A DNA stretch of 64,000 nt from Seohaeicola saemankumensis (GTDB lineage Bacteria > Pseudomonadota > Alphaproteobacteria > Rhodobacterales > Rhodobacteraceae). Shown piece by piece: positions 38,062-46,949 of this stretch; position 1 is the stretch's first letter, and the number at the start of each line of letters is the position of its first letter. A program made the position numbers and the translations under genes. The notes below the pieces were generated by a model, which worked only from the letters and a program-made list of their open reading frames with translations, was not told the origin of the DNA and ran no database searches. The DNA lies in NCBI RefSeq assembly GCF_020171285.1, contig NZ_JAIUZI010000009.1:124001-188000 (forward strand). Direction: 5' to 3'.

Positions 38062-39381
38062 ATGTCCTTTCGCTGGCTCAAACAATATATGCCGCGCAGC
38101 CTGTACGGACGCGCGGCGCTGATTCTGGTGATGCCCATCGTTGTGCTGCAACTGGTGGTCTCTGTCGCCTTTATCCAGAACCATCTGGAGGACATCATCA
38201 CCCAGATGACGCAGACGGTGGTGCGCGAAATCCAGGCGGTGTCGAGCCTTGCCGCCGAGTTGACCGATCATGATGAGGTGCTGGACGCCATGGCGCCGAT
38301 TCTGCCGGCCCTGCAGATGCAGGTGCGCTTTGTCGACGATGGCGTGGTGCCCGACGGCGACATGATACCGTGGTACGACTTTTCCGGGAGACGGGCGCGC
38401 GACACGATCCGCGCCATGATGCCCAGAACGCGGGCGGTCCTGTTCCCGCAGGACGGGTCGGTGCGGGTTTACGCCGATACGTCTCTGGGTCCGGTCGAGG
38501 TGGGGTTCAGCCGGCGGCGGGTGACCACGGCGGCCCCGCATCAGCTGATCGTCACCATGGTCTTTTTCGGGCTGCTGATGACGGTGATCGCCTTTCTCTA
38601 CATGCGCAACCAGCTGCGTCCGATCACCCGGCTGGCGGATGCGGCGCAGGCCTTTGGCCGTGGGCGCACGGTGCCGTACTGGCCATCGGGCGCGGTCGAG
38701 GTCCGGGCGGCGGGCAGCGCGTTTCTGGACATGCGCGCGCGCATCGAGCGCCAGATCGAACAGCGGACCCTGCTGTTGTCCGGGGTCAGCCATGATCTGC
38801 GGACACCGCTGACCCGGATGAAACTGGGGCTGGCGATGCTGGACGAAGAGGATGCCGCGCCATTGCTGCGCGATGTCGACGAGATGCAGCGGCTGGTCGA
38901 CACCTTTCTCGAGTTTTCACGCGGCACGGCCGAGGGCGACCCCGAGCCGGTCGATCCCCATGCACTGGTGCGTCAGGTCGTCGAGGACGCGCAGCGGATC
39001 GGCAAGCCGGTGCGTTTGGGCGCCCTGACCGGGGAGGGCGAGGTTTCGCTGCGGCCGCTGGCGATACGGCGGGCGGTCGAGAATCTGGTGAACAACGCGA
39101 TGCGCTATGGCAATCGCGCCGAGGTCTCGGTTCTGATGACGGACAAGGCGCTGTGCCTGCGGGTCGAGGACGACGGTCCGGGCATCCCACCGGATCAGCG
39201 CGGCGAGGCGATCAAGCCCTTTGCCCGGCTGGACCCGGCCCGCAACCAGAATCAGGGCGGCGGCGTCGGGCTGGGGCTGGCGATTGTCAACGATATCGTG
39301 CGCGCCCATGGCGGCACGCTGCGGCTGGGCGACAGCGAGGCAATGGGCGGCCTGTGCGCCGACATCGTGATCGGACGCTAG
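38062..39381 (+). CDS. EnvZ-like sensor histidine kinase (orphan)
   Basis: A 439-residue membrane kinase. Transmembrane helices at about 18-39 and 168-190 flank a periplasmic sensor region. A HAMP linker (about 190-240) leads to the HisKA H-box S-H-D-L-R-T-P-L with the phosphorylated His at residue 244. The ATPase domain shows N (near 345-350, E-N-L-V-N-N-A), D-D-G-P-G-I-P and G-x-G-L-G-L-A-I. EnvZ-type kinases normally sit beside an OmpR-type regulator, but no regulator gene is adjacent in this window. Confidence 0.93.
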   Translation: MSFRWLKQYMPRSLYGRAALILVMPIVVLQLVVSVAFIQNHLEDIITQMTQTVVREIQAVSSLAAELTDHDEVLDAMAPILPALQMQVRFVDDGVVPDGDMIPWYDFSGRRARDTIRAMMPRTRAVLFPQDGSVRVYADTSLGPVEVGFSRRRVTTAAPHQLIVTMVFFGLLMTVIAFLYMRNQLRPITRLADAAQAFGRGRTVPYWPSGAVEVRAAGSAFLDMRARIERQIEQRTLLLSGVSHDLRTPLTRMKLGLAMLDEEDAAPLLRDVDEMQRLVDTFLEFSRGTAEGDPEPVDPHALVRQVVEDAQRIGKPVRLGALTGEGEVSLRPLAIRRAVENLVNNAMRYGNRAEVSVLMTDKALCLRVEDDGPGIPPDQRGEAIKPFARLDPARNQNQGGGVGLGLAIVNDIVRAHGGTLRLGDSEAMGGLCADIVIGR

Positions 39382-39513
39382 GCCCACAGGGGCATGCGAG
39401 CGGTCCTGGCCGGTCGTTGCCGGTACCGGCCGGTTTCAGGCCAATTCCGAGAGACAAATTCAAAACCTGTGTTAGGCTTCCGTGGGAAGAGGCATGCAAA
39501 GTGGTTTATTGAA

Positions 39514-40353
39514 ATGAGTTTGGTGAATTCACGACAAGTGCTTCTCTGGTCTGTTCGTCAGGTCAGGGGGGCGGCGATGGTAGCCGGGCTTTGTGCCCTG
39601 ACGGTGACCGGCGCCATGGCGCAAACCGACGAGAACAGGACGGCTGACGCCGGGTTGGATGCCGAGGCGGTCGAGGTTCTGACCCGCGCGACGGATTTCC
39701 TCGCCGCGCAGGAGCGGCTGGCGGTGGACTGGTTCGTCTCGTTCGACGTGGTGATCGAGGGGCGTGAGAAAATCACCCTGGTGCGCAGCGGTCAGAATCT
39801 GCTGGAGCGCGCGAACGGGCTCTATGCCTCGGTCGAGTTCGGCGAGGAGACCCGCGAGTTCTACTATGACGGCACGGCGGTTCATATCGTGGATGTCGAG
39901 GAGAACAGCTTTGTCATGGCGCCCTTTGCGATGGGGGTCGAGGCCCTGGCGGAGCGGTTGTCGCAGGAATACGATGTCCGGTTGCCGATATGGCAGCTGA
40001 TGAGCGGGTCGCCGGGCCGCAACCTGTTGGAGGGGGTAACGGCGGCGGCGCATCTGGGGATCACCCGGCTGGCGGGCCGTCCGGCGCATCACCTGGCGTT
40101 TTCGGACCATGATCGCGACCTGCAGGTCTGGGTGGCCGACGACCCGGAGCGGCCGGAAATCCTGATGATCGTGGGCACCGATCCCTATACGCAGGGCTGG
40201 CCACAGTTCCGCGCGTATTTCACCCGGTGGGATTTTGAACCCGAGGTGACGCCCGGCGTTTTTGACTTTGTCCCCGACGAGGCCGCTGAACGGATGACAT
40301 GGCCCCGGCCGGTGTCGGAAACCGGTGACACCACAGACGGAGCGGGCGAATGA
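39514..40353 (+). CDS. Exported DUF2092 protein
   Basis: A 279-residue exported protein: after a basic N terminus a hydrophobic stretch ends in A-M-A-Q (about residues 20-37). The mature part (about 45-260) resembles DUF2092, a predicted periplasmic lipoprotein-carrier-like beta fold, opening with L-D-A-E-A-V-E-V-L-x-R-A-T-D-F-L-A. The start is uncertain because no strong ribosome site precedes ATG 39514. Its stop overlaps the ATG of the next gene by 4 bp, so the two are coupled. Confidence 0.75.
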   Translation: MSLVNSRQVLLWSVRQVRGAAMVAGLCALTVTGAMAQTDENRTADAGLDAEAVEVLTRATDFLAAQERLAVDWFVSFDVVIEGREKITLVRSGQNLLERANGLYASVEFGEETREFYYDGTAVHIVDVEENSFVMAPFAMGVEALAERLSQEYDVRLPIWQLMSGSPGRNLLEGVTAAAHLGITRLAGRPAHHLAFSDHDRDLQVWVADDPERPEILMIVGTDPYTQGWPQFRAYFTRWDFEPEVTPGVFDFVPDEAAERMTWPRPVSETGDTTDGAGE

Positions 40354-41606
40354 AAATGCAGATACGACAGATGTTTCTTGGTTTCCTGGTCTTTGCGCTG
40401 GCGACGGGAACCTCGCCGCAGGGGGTGATCCGGCTGGATTTCTCGGCGGACGCGGCCCACGCCAACCGCAGTGGCGGCCAACGGGGCGGCTTTTCCGGAG
40501 CGCCGCGCGGGCGGCCCTCGGGGGCGCGGACGCGCCCGGCACCGTCGGCGCGCCCCGCACCATCGACACGGCCGTCGCGCCCCGCCGGCGGCAGCAGGCC
40601 CGTGACACAGCCGTCGCGGCCCGTTACCCGTCCGGCGGTGCCATCGAAACCGGTCACGCGGCCCGCGCCATCGCGGCCGGTCACCAAGCCCGCGCCGGGC
40701 AGGCCGTCTGCGGGGCTGCCGGGCAGCCGTCCGCCGGGCGCGCGTCCGCCGGGGTCGAGACCGTCAGGGTCGAGACCGCCGGGTGCGGGCCGGCCACCGG
40801 GCGCACGCCCACCCGGATCGCGCCCACCCGGATCACGCCCCCCCGGCAACCGGCCGCCCGGGACCCGGCCGCCGGGCGCACGCCCACCGGGTGCCGGGCA
40901 TCCGCCCGGCTGGCGCCCGCCGCATTCGCGCCCGCCGGGCTGGCGTCCGCCCTATTACCGGCCGCCCTACTATCGCCCGCCGCACCCGAACTATGGCAAC
41001 TACTATTGGAACGACAGGTGGGGCTGGTTCTTTACCGCCGCCGTCGTAGGGGGGACTCTGGCCTATGTCACCTCGCTGCCCAGCGACGGGGATTGCCAGA
41101 AGATCAACGACGGCGGCGAAACGCTGTATCAATGCGACGGCACCCTGTACCGGTCGACCTATTACAAGGACGAAAAGGTATATGAGGTGGTGTCCGATCC
41201 GCCCGGCGCGCAGACCCCGGCAGAGCCGGTCAGCGTTATCGGGCTGAGCCTGACCCAGCCGCTGACGCGCGGCGATCTGGTCCGCGATCTGCAGGAACGC
41301 CTGGTCTATGCCGGCTATGACGTGGGCGGGGTCGACGGGGTGTATGGCAGCGGCACGGAATCGGCGCTGATGTGGTTCCAGTATGACAACGGGCTGGACT
41401 CCAGCGGGGTGGTGGATGTCGAGACGGCCAAGCTGCTGGGATACGAGGCGCCGGCGGTGCCGGGGGCGCCGCCAGCGGTGGAGGAGGCCGCGGACCCCGC
41501 GACGGCCGCGCCTGCGGATCCGGCCCCGGCCGAGGCGGCCGCGACGGAACCAGCGCCCGCAGAAACCGCGCCTGCCGCAGAGACCCCGACTGCGCCTGCG
41601 GATTGA
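40350..41606 (+). CDS. Exported proline-rich repeat protein with peptidoglycan-binding domain
   Basis: A 418-residue exported protein. A signal peptide (about 1-38) is followed by a low-complexity region to about 210, first in R-P-x-x-x motifs and then in short R-P-P-G-x repeats. Next come a Tyr-rich R-P-P-Y-Y-R-P-P-Y-Y segment, a hydrophobic W-G-W-F-F-T-A-A-V-V-G-G stretch and a DUF6515-like part with two Cys. A PG_binding_1-type domain (about 295-355, L-Q-E-R-L-V-Y-A-G-Y-D-x-G-x-x-D-G-x-Y-G) precedes an Ala/Pro-rich tail. It is likely an envelope structural protein. Confidence 0.8.
   Translation: MKMQIRQMFLGFLVFALATGTSPQGVIRLDFSADAAHANRSGGQRGGFSGAPRGRPSGARTRPAPSARPAPSTRPSRPAGGSRPVTQPSRPVTRPAVPSKPVTRPAPSRPVTKPAPGRPSAGLPGSRPPGARPPGSRPSGSRPPGAGRPPGARPPGSRPPGSRPPGNRPPGTRPPGARPPGAGHPPGWRPPHSRPPGWRPPYYRPPYYRPPHPNYGNYYWNDRWGWFFTAAVVGGTLAYVTSLPSDGDCQKINDGGETLYQCDGTLYRSTYYKDEKVYEVVSDPPGAQTPAEPVSVIGLSLTQPLTRGDLVRDLQERLVYAGYDVGGVDGVYGSGTESALMWFQYDNGLDSSGVVDVETAKLLGYEAPAVPGAPPAVEEAADPATAAPADPAPAEAAATEPAPAETAPAAETPTAPAD
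40500..40985 (+). repeat. Coding tandem repeat of Arg-Pro-Pro-Gly units
   Basis: Within the proline-rich gene, codons for R-P-P-G-x recur about a dozen times (densest at 40715-40930), giving degenerate 12-15 base DNA repeats. This also opens long false reading frames on both strands. Length differences between strains would be expected. Confidence 0.8.
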
Positions 41607-41702
41607 TCTGCGGCGCGGGGTTGCGGAATCGGGGCCGCCGGTACGACCGGACGGCCCCGGCATCGGGTATCGGATGTTTGGATCCTGTCGGAGGCGGAGG
41701 TT

Positions 41703-41779
41703 TGGTAGGCCCGGCAGGACTTGAACCCGCAACCAAAGCGTTATGAGCGCTCTGCTCTAACCAATTGAGCTACAGGCCC
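41703..41779 (-). tRNA. tRNA with CAU anticodon (Ile2 or elongator Met)
   Basis: A complete 77-base tRNA with encoded CCA on the minus strand. The anticodon loop is CTCATAA, so it is either elongator Met or a tRNA-Ile whose C34 is changed to lysidine by TilS. The acceptor GGGCCTG and T-arm GGTTCAAGTCC look more like tRNA-Ile2 than elongator Met, but I cannot settle this by eye. It is not initiator tRNA. Confidence 0.9.
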
Positions 41780-41790
41780 GCCTGGGGCTT

Positions 41791-41819
41791 TGAGTACGCA
41801 AGGCGGCGCAGAGGGTCAA
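41791..41819 (-). promoter_or_regulatory. Promoter of the CAU tRNA
   Basis: On the minus strand, TTGACC (41814-41819), a 17-base spacer and TACTCA (41791-41796) end 11 bases before the tRNA. The -35 is good, the -10 poor. Confidence 0.45.
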
Positions 41820-41884
41820 GCGGCATGCTTGCCTTTGCGGGGGGCGGCTGCTTTGGTGCGACCGGGAACCGGGAGGACAGGGCA

Positions 41885-42733
41885 GTGAGCGACGTTGCAG
41901 GGATCGGGATCGGCGGGATCGAAGTCATCGCGTTGAAGGACGGGCAGATGCAGGCGCAGCCGCCCCTGTTTCCCGACTATGACGCCGAAAAGGCCGTGCG
42001 GGCGGCGGCGCAGGCCGGGATCGCCTATGACGGCAAGACCGTGGATATCTCGATCAACGCCTTCGTTGTGCGCAGCGGGGACGCGGTGGTGCTGGTCGAT
42101 GCCGGCAGCCCGCCGGGATTCGGCGAGGGCACGGGCGCGTTCGGGCAGGCGCTGGCGCAGGCCGGGGTCGCGCCGGGCGAGGTGACGCACCTGGCGATGA
42201 CGCATCTGCATATCGACCATGTGGGCGGTCTGACGGATGGGGCGGGCCGGGCCGTCTTTGACAATGCCGAGCTGATCTCGGGCGAGGGGGACTGGCGGCA
42301 TTTTCATTCCGACGAGGTATACGCCGCCGCCAACAGCCGCGCCCGGCAATCGATCGACGTGTCGCGCCGCGCCGTTGCGCCTTATGCGAATCGACGCCGC
42401 GAGGTGTCGGGCGAGACCGGGATTGCGCCGGGGGTCAGCATGGTGCCGTTGCCCGGTCATACGCCCGGCCACTGCGGTGTCCTGATCGAAGACGGCGATG
42501 CCCAGTTGCTGATCTGGGGCGACACGATCCATGCGGAGGCGTTTCAGGTCGCCGAACCCGGCTGGAGCGTGCTGTTCGACGCCGATCAGGCGCAGGCCCG
42601 CGCCACCCGGGTCCGGCTGTTTGACCGGGTGGCGACCGACGGGCTGATGGTTACCGGCCCGCATGTGCGCTTTCCGGGGTTTTCGCGGCTGGAACGGGCA
42701 AAAACCGGGTATCGGCTGCTGCATCTGGACTGA
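41885..42733 (+). CDS. MBL-fold metallo-hydrolase
   Basis: A 282-residue metallo-beta-lactamase-fold hydrolase with H-L-H-I-D-H near residues 108-113, a second His in P-G-H-T-P-G-H near 189-195 and D-T near 212. It resembles the AHL lactonase/quorum-quenching-like branch in layout, but substrate cannot be read from sequence. GGGAGG eight bases before GTG 41885 supports that start; ATG 41825 is an alternative, and the open frame further upstream runs into the tRNA. Its partner metallo-hydrolase at 37038 is not closely similar. Confidence 0.82.
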   Translation: MSDVAGIGIGGIEVIALKDGQMQAQPPLFPDYDAEKAVRAAAQAGIAYDGKTVDISINAFVVRSGDAVVLVDAGSPPGFGEGTGAFGQALAQAGVAPGEVTHLAMTHLHIDHVGGLTDGAGRAVFDNAELISGEGDWRHFHSDEVYAAANSRARQSIDVSRRAVAPYANRRREVSGETGIAPGVSMVPLPGHTPGHCGVLIEDGDAQLLIWGDTIHAEAFQVAEPGWSVLFDADQAQARATRVRLFDRVATDGLMVTGPHVRFPGFSRLERAKTGYRLLHLD

Positions 42734-42816
42734 GACGCGGTGTTGCGTCGGGTGACCCCGTGGACTCTGACTGCGGGGTGGATTATCGGGTGCGCAAACT
42801 CACCGGAGGGCGGCAT

Positions 42817-43866
42817 ATGAGCAAAACTGGCAAGAACGGCATGACCTATGCCGATGCGGGCGTGGACATCGACGCGGGCAATGCGTTGGTGGACCGGATC
42901 AAGCCGGCGGCCAAACGCACCAACCGCCCCGGCGTGATGAGCGGGCTGGGTGGTTTCGGCGCGCTGTTCGACCTCAAGGCGGCGGGCTATACCGACCCGG
43001 TTCTGGTTGCCGCGACCGATGGCGTGGGGACAAAGCTGCGGATTGCCATTGATACCGGCGTGGTGGACGGTGTTGGCATCGACCTGGTGGCGATGTGTGT
43101 CAACGACCTGGTGTGCCAGGGCGCCGAGCCGCTGTTCTTTCTGGACTATTTCGCCACCGGCAAGCTGGAGACCGAGACCGCGGCCCGGATCATCGAGGGG
43201 ATCGCCGAGGGCTGCGTGCAGTCGGGTTGCGCCCTGATCGGGGGAGAAACCGCCGAGATGCCGGGCATGTACCCCGAAGGCGATTTCGACCTCGCGGGCT
43301 TTGCCGTGGGGGCAATGGAACGCGGCGCGACGCTGCCCGAGGGTGTCGCCGAGGGCGACGTGCTGCTGGGGCTGGCCAGCAACGGCGTGCATTCCAACGG
43401 CTATTCGCTGGTGCGGCGGCTGGTCGAGGTGTCGGGGCTGGGCTGGGACGCCGATTGCCCGTTTGGCGACGGCACGCTGGGCGAGGCGTTGCTGACGCCG
43501 ACGCGGCTTTATGTGCGGCAGGTGCTGGCGGCGATTCGGGCGGGCGGCGTGCATGCGCTGGCCCATATCACCGGCGGCGGGCTGACCGAGAACCTGCCGC
43601 GCGTTCTGCCTGAGGGGATGGGCGCGGACATCGATCTGGACAGCTGGGAGCTGCCGCCGGTGTTCAAGTGGATGGCGGCGACCGGCGGGATCTCGGCAGC
43701 CGAGATGCTCAAGACATTCAACTGCGGCATCGGCATGATTGTCGTCTGCGCCGCCGATCAGGCCGACGCGCTGAGCGCGCTGCTGTTGGAGCAGGGCGAG
43801 ACCGTCAGCCGGCTGGGCACCGTTTCGGCGGGCGTGGGCGTGACCTATGAGGGCACCCTGTTGTGA
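42817..43866 (+). CDS. purM: Phosphoribosylformylglycinamidine cyclo-ligase
   Basis: PurM (349 aa) closes the imidazole ring to make AIR in purine synthesis, using ATP. Typical segments are [10 protein letters not shown] near the N terminus, A-T-D-G-V-G-T-K near residues 66-73, [11 protein letters not shown] near 143-153 and H-I-T-G-G-G near 248-253. GGAGGG precedes ATG 42817. Its stop overlaps the GTG of purN by 4 bp. Confidence 0.98.
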   Translation: MSKTGKNGMTYADAGVDIDAGNALVDRIKPAAKRTNRPGVMSGLGGFGALFDLKAAGYTDPVLVAATDGVGTKLRIAIDTGVVDGVGIDLVAMCVNDLVCQGAEPLFFLDYFATGKLETETAARIIEGIAEGCVQSGCALIGGETAEMPGMYPEGDFDLAGFAVGAMERGATLPEGVAEGDVLLGLASNGVHSNGYSLVRRLVEVSGLGWDADCPFGDGTLGEALLTPTRLYVRQVLAAIRAGGVHALAHITGGGLTENLPRVLPEGMGADIDLDSWELPPVFKWMAATGGISAAEMLKTFNCGIGMIVVCAADQADALSALLLEQGETVSRLGTVSAGVGVTYEGTLL

Positions 43867-44459
43867 GCCACAAGCGGGTTGCGATCCTTTTGTCCGGCGG
43901 CGGCTCTAACATGGTGGCGCTGCTGGACAGCATGACCGGCGACCATCCGGCGCGGCCCTGTCTGGTGCTGTCGAACGATCCGCAGGCCGGCGGGCTGGTC
44001 AAGGCCGCCGCGCGCGGGGTGGCGACGGCGGCGGTGGACCACCGCCCGTTCAAGGGCGACCGGGCCGCGTTCGAGGCGGAGCTTGTGAAACCGCTGGAAG
44101 AGGCGCGGCCCGATATCGTCTGCCTTGCCGGGTTCATGCGGGTGCTGACGGCGGATTTCGTGACACGCTGGCAGGGCCGGATGCTGAACATCCACCCGTC
44201 GCTGTTGCCGAAGTACAAGGGGCTGCATACCCATGCCCGCGCCCTGGAGGCCGGTGACGCCGAACATGGTTGTACCGTCCACGAGGTGACGCCGGCGCTG
44301 GATGACGGCCCGATCCTGGGGCAGGCGCGGGTGCCGATCCTGCCCGAGGATACGCCCGAGGCGTTGGCCGCGCGGGTTCTGGTACAGGAACACCAGCTCT
44401 ATCCGGCGGTGTTGCGCCGGTTTGCCGAAGGCAACCGGACGCCGGTGATGCTGGGGTGA
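43863..44459 (+). CDS. purN: Phosphoribosylglycinamide formyltransferase
   Basis: PurN (198 aa) transfers a formyl group from 10-formyl-THF to GAR. It has L-S-G-G-G-S-N near residues 10-16, the catalytic N-I-H-P-S-L-L-P near 107-114, and a later H-E-V-T-P-x-L-D-D-G-P containing the catalytic Asp. The start is GTG 43863, coupled to purM. Confidence 0.98.
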   Translation: MSHKRVAILLSGGGSNMVALLDSMTGDHPARPCLVLSNDPQAGGLVKAAARGVATAAVDHRPFKGDRAAFEAELVKPLEEARPDIVCLAGFMRVLTADFVTRWQGRMLNIHPSLLPKYKGLHTHARALEAGDAEHGCTVHEVTPALDDGPILGQARVPILPEDTPEALAARVLVQEHQLYPAVLRRFAEGNRTPVMLG

Positions 44460-44579
44460 CCCGCGCGCCGTTTGCATATGCGCGGCAATCGGCATAACAT
44501 CACGGGAATGTGTGAGGGCGCACGCTGCGGCGACCGTGGCAACCGAAGAAGAACAAGAAAGAAAAAGAACGCTCACCCG

Positions 44580-45737
44580 ATGAAAACGCTCACGACGACG
44601 CAAGAGCTGCAGGCTTTCTGCGATACCGCCCGAACCCACCCCTATGTTACCGTCGACACGGAGTTCCTGCGGGAACGGACCTATTATTCCAAGCTGTGCC
44701 TGGTGCAGCTGGCGATGCCCGGCGATACCGACGACACCGCCGTTCTGGTCGATCCGCTGGCGGGCGACATATCGCTGGAGCCGCTGTACGAGCTGTTTCG
44801 CGATGAAAGCGTGGTCAAGGTGTTCCATGCCGCGCGGCAGGATCTGGAGATCTTCTGGGTCGATGCCGGTGTTTTCCCCCAACCGCTGTTTGACACCCAG
44901 GTCGCGGCCATGGTCTGCGGCTTTGGCGAACAGGTCGGATACGAGACGCTGGTGCGCAAGATCGTGAAACAGCAGGTGGACAAGACATCGCGGTTCACCG
45001 ACTGGTCGCGCCGCCCGCTGAGCGAGGCACAAAAGACCTATGCGCTGGCGGACGTGACCCACCTGCGGCGGATCTACGAACATCTGGCGGCGGAACTGGA
45101 CAAGACCGGGCGCGCTCATTGGGTCGCCGAAGAACTGAAGATCCTGACCAATCCGGCGACTTATGATATCCGCCCCGAAGAAGCCTGGCGGCGGGTCAAG
45201 ACGCGGACCAATTCGGCCAAGTTCCTGGCGATCGTGCGGGAGTTGGCGGCGTTCCGGGAGAGCCACGCGCAGAGCAGCGACGTGCCGCGCAACCGGGTTT
45301 ACAAGGACGATGCGCTGGTCGAGCTGGCCTCGGCCAAGCCGCGCACCCATGCCGATCTGGGGGGGCTGCGGCTGTTGCTGCGCGAGGCGCGGCGGGGCGC
45401 GGTTGCCGATGGCATTCTGGCGGCGGTGGAAAAGGGCATGGCCTGTCCGCCGGACCAGATGCCGAAACCCGACCGGTCGCGCGAAAAGCTGCAGGTGAAC
45501 CCGGCGCTGGCCGACCTGCTGCGGGTGCTGCTGAAATCCAAGACCGAAAGCGCCGGTGTCGCCGCCAAGCTGATCGCCCCCAGTGCCGATCTGGACGCGA
45601 TCGCGGCGGGCGAACGGAATGTACCGGCCCTGTCGGGGTGGCGCTATGAGGTCTTTGGCGAAGATGCGCTGCGGCTGTGCGACGGCAAGATCGGGTTGGC
45701 CGCCAAAGGCCAGACGGTGCGGGTGGTCGAACTCTGA
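44580..45737 (+). CDS. rnd: Ribonuclease D
   Basis: RNase D (385 aa) trims the 3' ends of tRNA precursors. The DEDD exonuclease domain (about 1-185) shows V-D-T-E-F with Asp26 and Glu28, H-A-A-R-Q-D near 80-85 and the final acidic residue in Y-A-L-A-D-V-T-H near 154-161. An HRDC domain (about 205-290) follows. ATG 44580 follows a purine-rich AAGAAAAAGAA leader rather than a clear ribosome site; an in-frame start at 44472 is less likely. Confidence 0.95.
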   Translation: MKTLTTTQELQAFCDTARTHPYVTVDTEFLRERTYYSKLCLVQLAMPGDTDDTAVLVDPLAGDISLEPLYELFRDESVVKVFHAARQDLEIFWVDAGVFPQPLFDTQVAAMVCGFGEQVGYETLVRKIVKQQVDKTSRFTDWSRRPLSEAQKTYALADVTHLRRIYEHLAAELDKTGRAHWVAEELKILTNPATYDIRPEEAWRRVKTRTNSAKFLAIVRELAAFRESHAQSSDVPRNRVYKDDALVELASAKPRTHADLGGLRLLLREARRGAVADGILAAVEKGMACPPDQMPKPDRSREKLQVNPALADLLRVLLKSKTESAGVAAKLIAPSADLDAIAAGERNVPALSGWRYEVFGEDALRLCDGKIGLAAKGQTVRVVEL

Positions 45738-45778
45738 AACCGCGGTGCCGGGCGCGGGGTCATAAGCGGTTTGGCCGA

Positions 45779-46309
45779 TCAGCGCCGCCGCGATTCCCGC
45801 ACGTTTTCCCGGCCGACCACGCGCACCATGCGGATGCTGGCCAGTTTCTGGCGGTCGAGTTTGTAGGCGACATGAACCGTGCGGCTGAATTCGGTGCCGA
45901 CGACGGTGGGGTCTTCGGGATAGGCAACACGGAACGACAGCGACAGGACGCCGCTTTCGGCCTCTTCGGCGGTTGTAACGGGCCGCAGCTGGGCGCCATA
46001 GGCACCTTGGCGGGTTGCGATCCCTTCGGCATAGACGATAGCCCCGCTGGGGGTGGGTTCGATCCGCAGGTTGCTGACGCTGGCGATGGGTACGGTGATA
46101 TCGACCGCGTCGGGGCGTTTGAAGACGCCGGCGCGTTCGGGCGGCAGCAGCGGGTTGACCGGCTCGGTGGCTACGGTCGTGCTCTCTTCGACCGGGACAG
46201 AGCGGCTGTTGCCGAACCAGTTGCCGGGGTTCAGCCCCGAATCGCGCCAGCCGCCGCACCCCGCGAGTGTGAGCCCGGTCACCAGCAGCACGGTCACAGT
46301 CATTTTCAT
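45779..46309 (-). CDS. Hypothetical lipoprotein
   Basis: A 176-residue lipoprotein with the lipobox L-A-G-C (Cys18). The mature part starts with a low-complexity linker and goes on as a beta-rich domain (about 60-175) with no motif I recognise. ATG 46309 is chosen; a GTG at 46351 would add a long basic tail. It converges with rnd (41 bp apart) and diverges from sufE. Confidence 0.75.
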   Translation of the reverse strand: MKMTVTVLLVTGLTLAGCGGWRDSGLNPGNWFGNSRSVPVEESTTVATEPVNPLLPPERAGVFKRPDAVDITVPIASVSNLRIEPTPSGAIVYAEGIATRQGAYGAQLRPVTTAEEAESGVLSLSFRVAYPEDPTVVGTEFSRTVHVAYKLDRQKLASIRMVRVVGRENVRESRRR

Positions 46310-46458
46310 CTTGCCCGGCCTCTTCGCCTTGGTCGTTTTTGAAATTGCCACTCTCGGTTACCGCATCGCGCGGCGCTTGAAAAGCCGGTTGCCGGGTCTG
46401 GACAGACGGCGGGGTGCGTCATAGGTCAGGAGCACAGTGCAAATCGGGGACACGCAGA

Positions 46459-46869
46459 ATGGCCAGCGCCGCTTTTGAAGAGATCGTGGAAGACTTTGAG
46501 TTCCTGGAGGACTGGGAAGACCGGTATCGCCACGTGATCGATCAGGGCAAGGCCATGCCGGCGATGGACGATGCGCTGAAGGTGCCGGCGACCAAGGTGC
46601 ATGGCTGCGCCAGCCAGGTCTGGCTGCACCCGGTGATCGAGGACGGGGTGTTCCGGTTCGAGGGGGACAGCGATGCGATGATCGTGCGCGGTCTCATCGC
46701 GGTTCTGCGGGCGCTCTATAACGGATTGCCGGTGGCGGAGGTGGTTCGCGTGGATGCGCGGGCCGAGCTGGAACGGCTGGGGCTGAACGACCACCTGTCG
46801 GCGCAGCGGTCGAACGGGTTGCGGTCGATGATCGAGCGGATCCGCGAGGTCGCCGCCGAGAACGCCTGA
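46459..46869 (+). CDS. sufE: SufE family sulfur acceptor protein
   Basis: SufE (136 aa) accepts persulfide sulfur from the cysteine desulfurase SufS and hands it to the Fe-S scaffold. The active Cys50 sits in V-H-G-C-A-S-Q-V-W-L, and the C-terminal L-x-x-Q-R-S-N-G-L motif is also present. The rest of the suf operon is not here; a separate sufE is common in this group. GGGGA lies eight bases before the ATG. Confidence 0.95.
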   Translation: MASAAFEEIVEDFEFLEDWEDRYRHVIDQGKAMPAMDDALKVPATKVHGCASQVWLHPVIEDGVFRFEGDSDAMIVRGLIAVLRALYNGLPVAEVVRVDARAELERLGLNDHLSAQRSNGLRSMIERIREVAAENA

Positions 46870-46949
46870 GGCGGGGAGGGGGCGCTGCCCCCTCTTGGCC
46901 CGAGGGCCAATTCACCCCCGGAGTATTTGCAAAGAGATGAAACCGGAAC
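46870..46949. repeat. Short intergenic repeat, copy 2 with hairpin
   Basis: The gap between convergent sufE and the DUF1638 gene starts with a perfect 8 bp stem (46876-46883 with 46887-46894), then a GGCCC/GGGCC pair, then CCCCCGGAGTATTTGCAAAG and GATGAAA. It shares the GTATTTGC...GATGAAA part with 25308-25353. The hairpin may also terminate transcription, though no T-tract follows. Confidence 0.45.

Noticed and set aside
40325..41185. Alternative plus-strand frame in the proline-rich gene
   Set aside because: Opened by the repetitive CGC/CCG codons in another frame; it lacks a signal peptide and ribosome site.
43845..46259. 804-codon minus-strand frame across purN and rnd
   Set aside because: It covers two well-supported genes on the other strand and has no recognisable domain.
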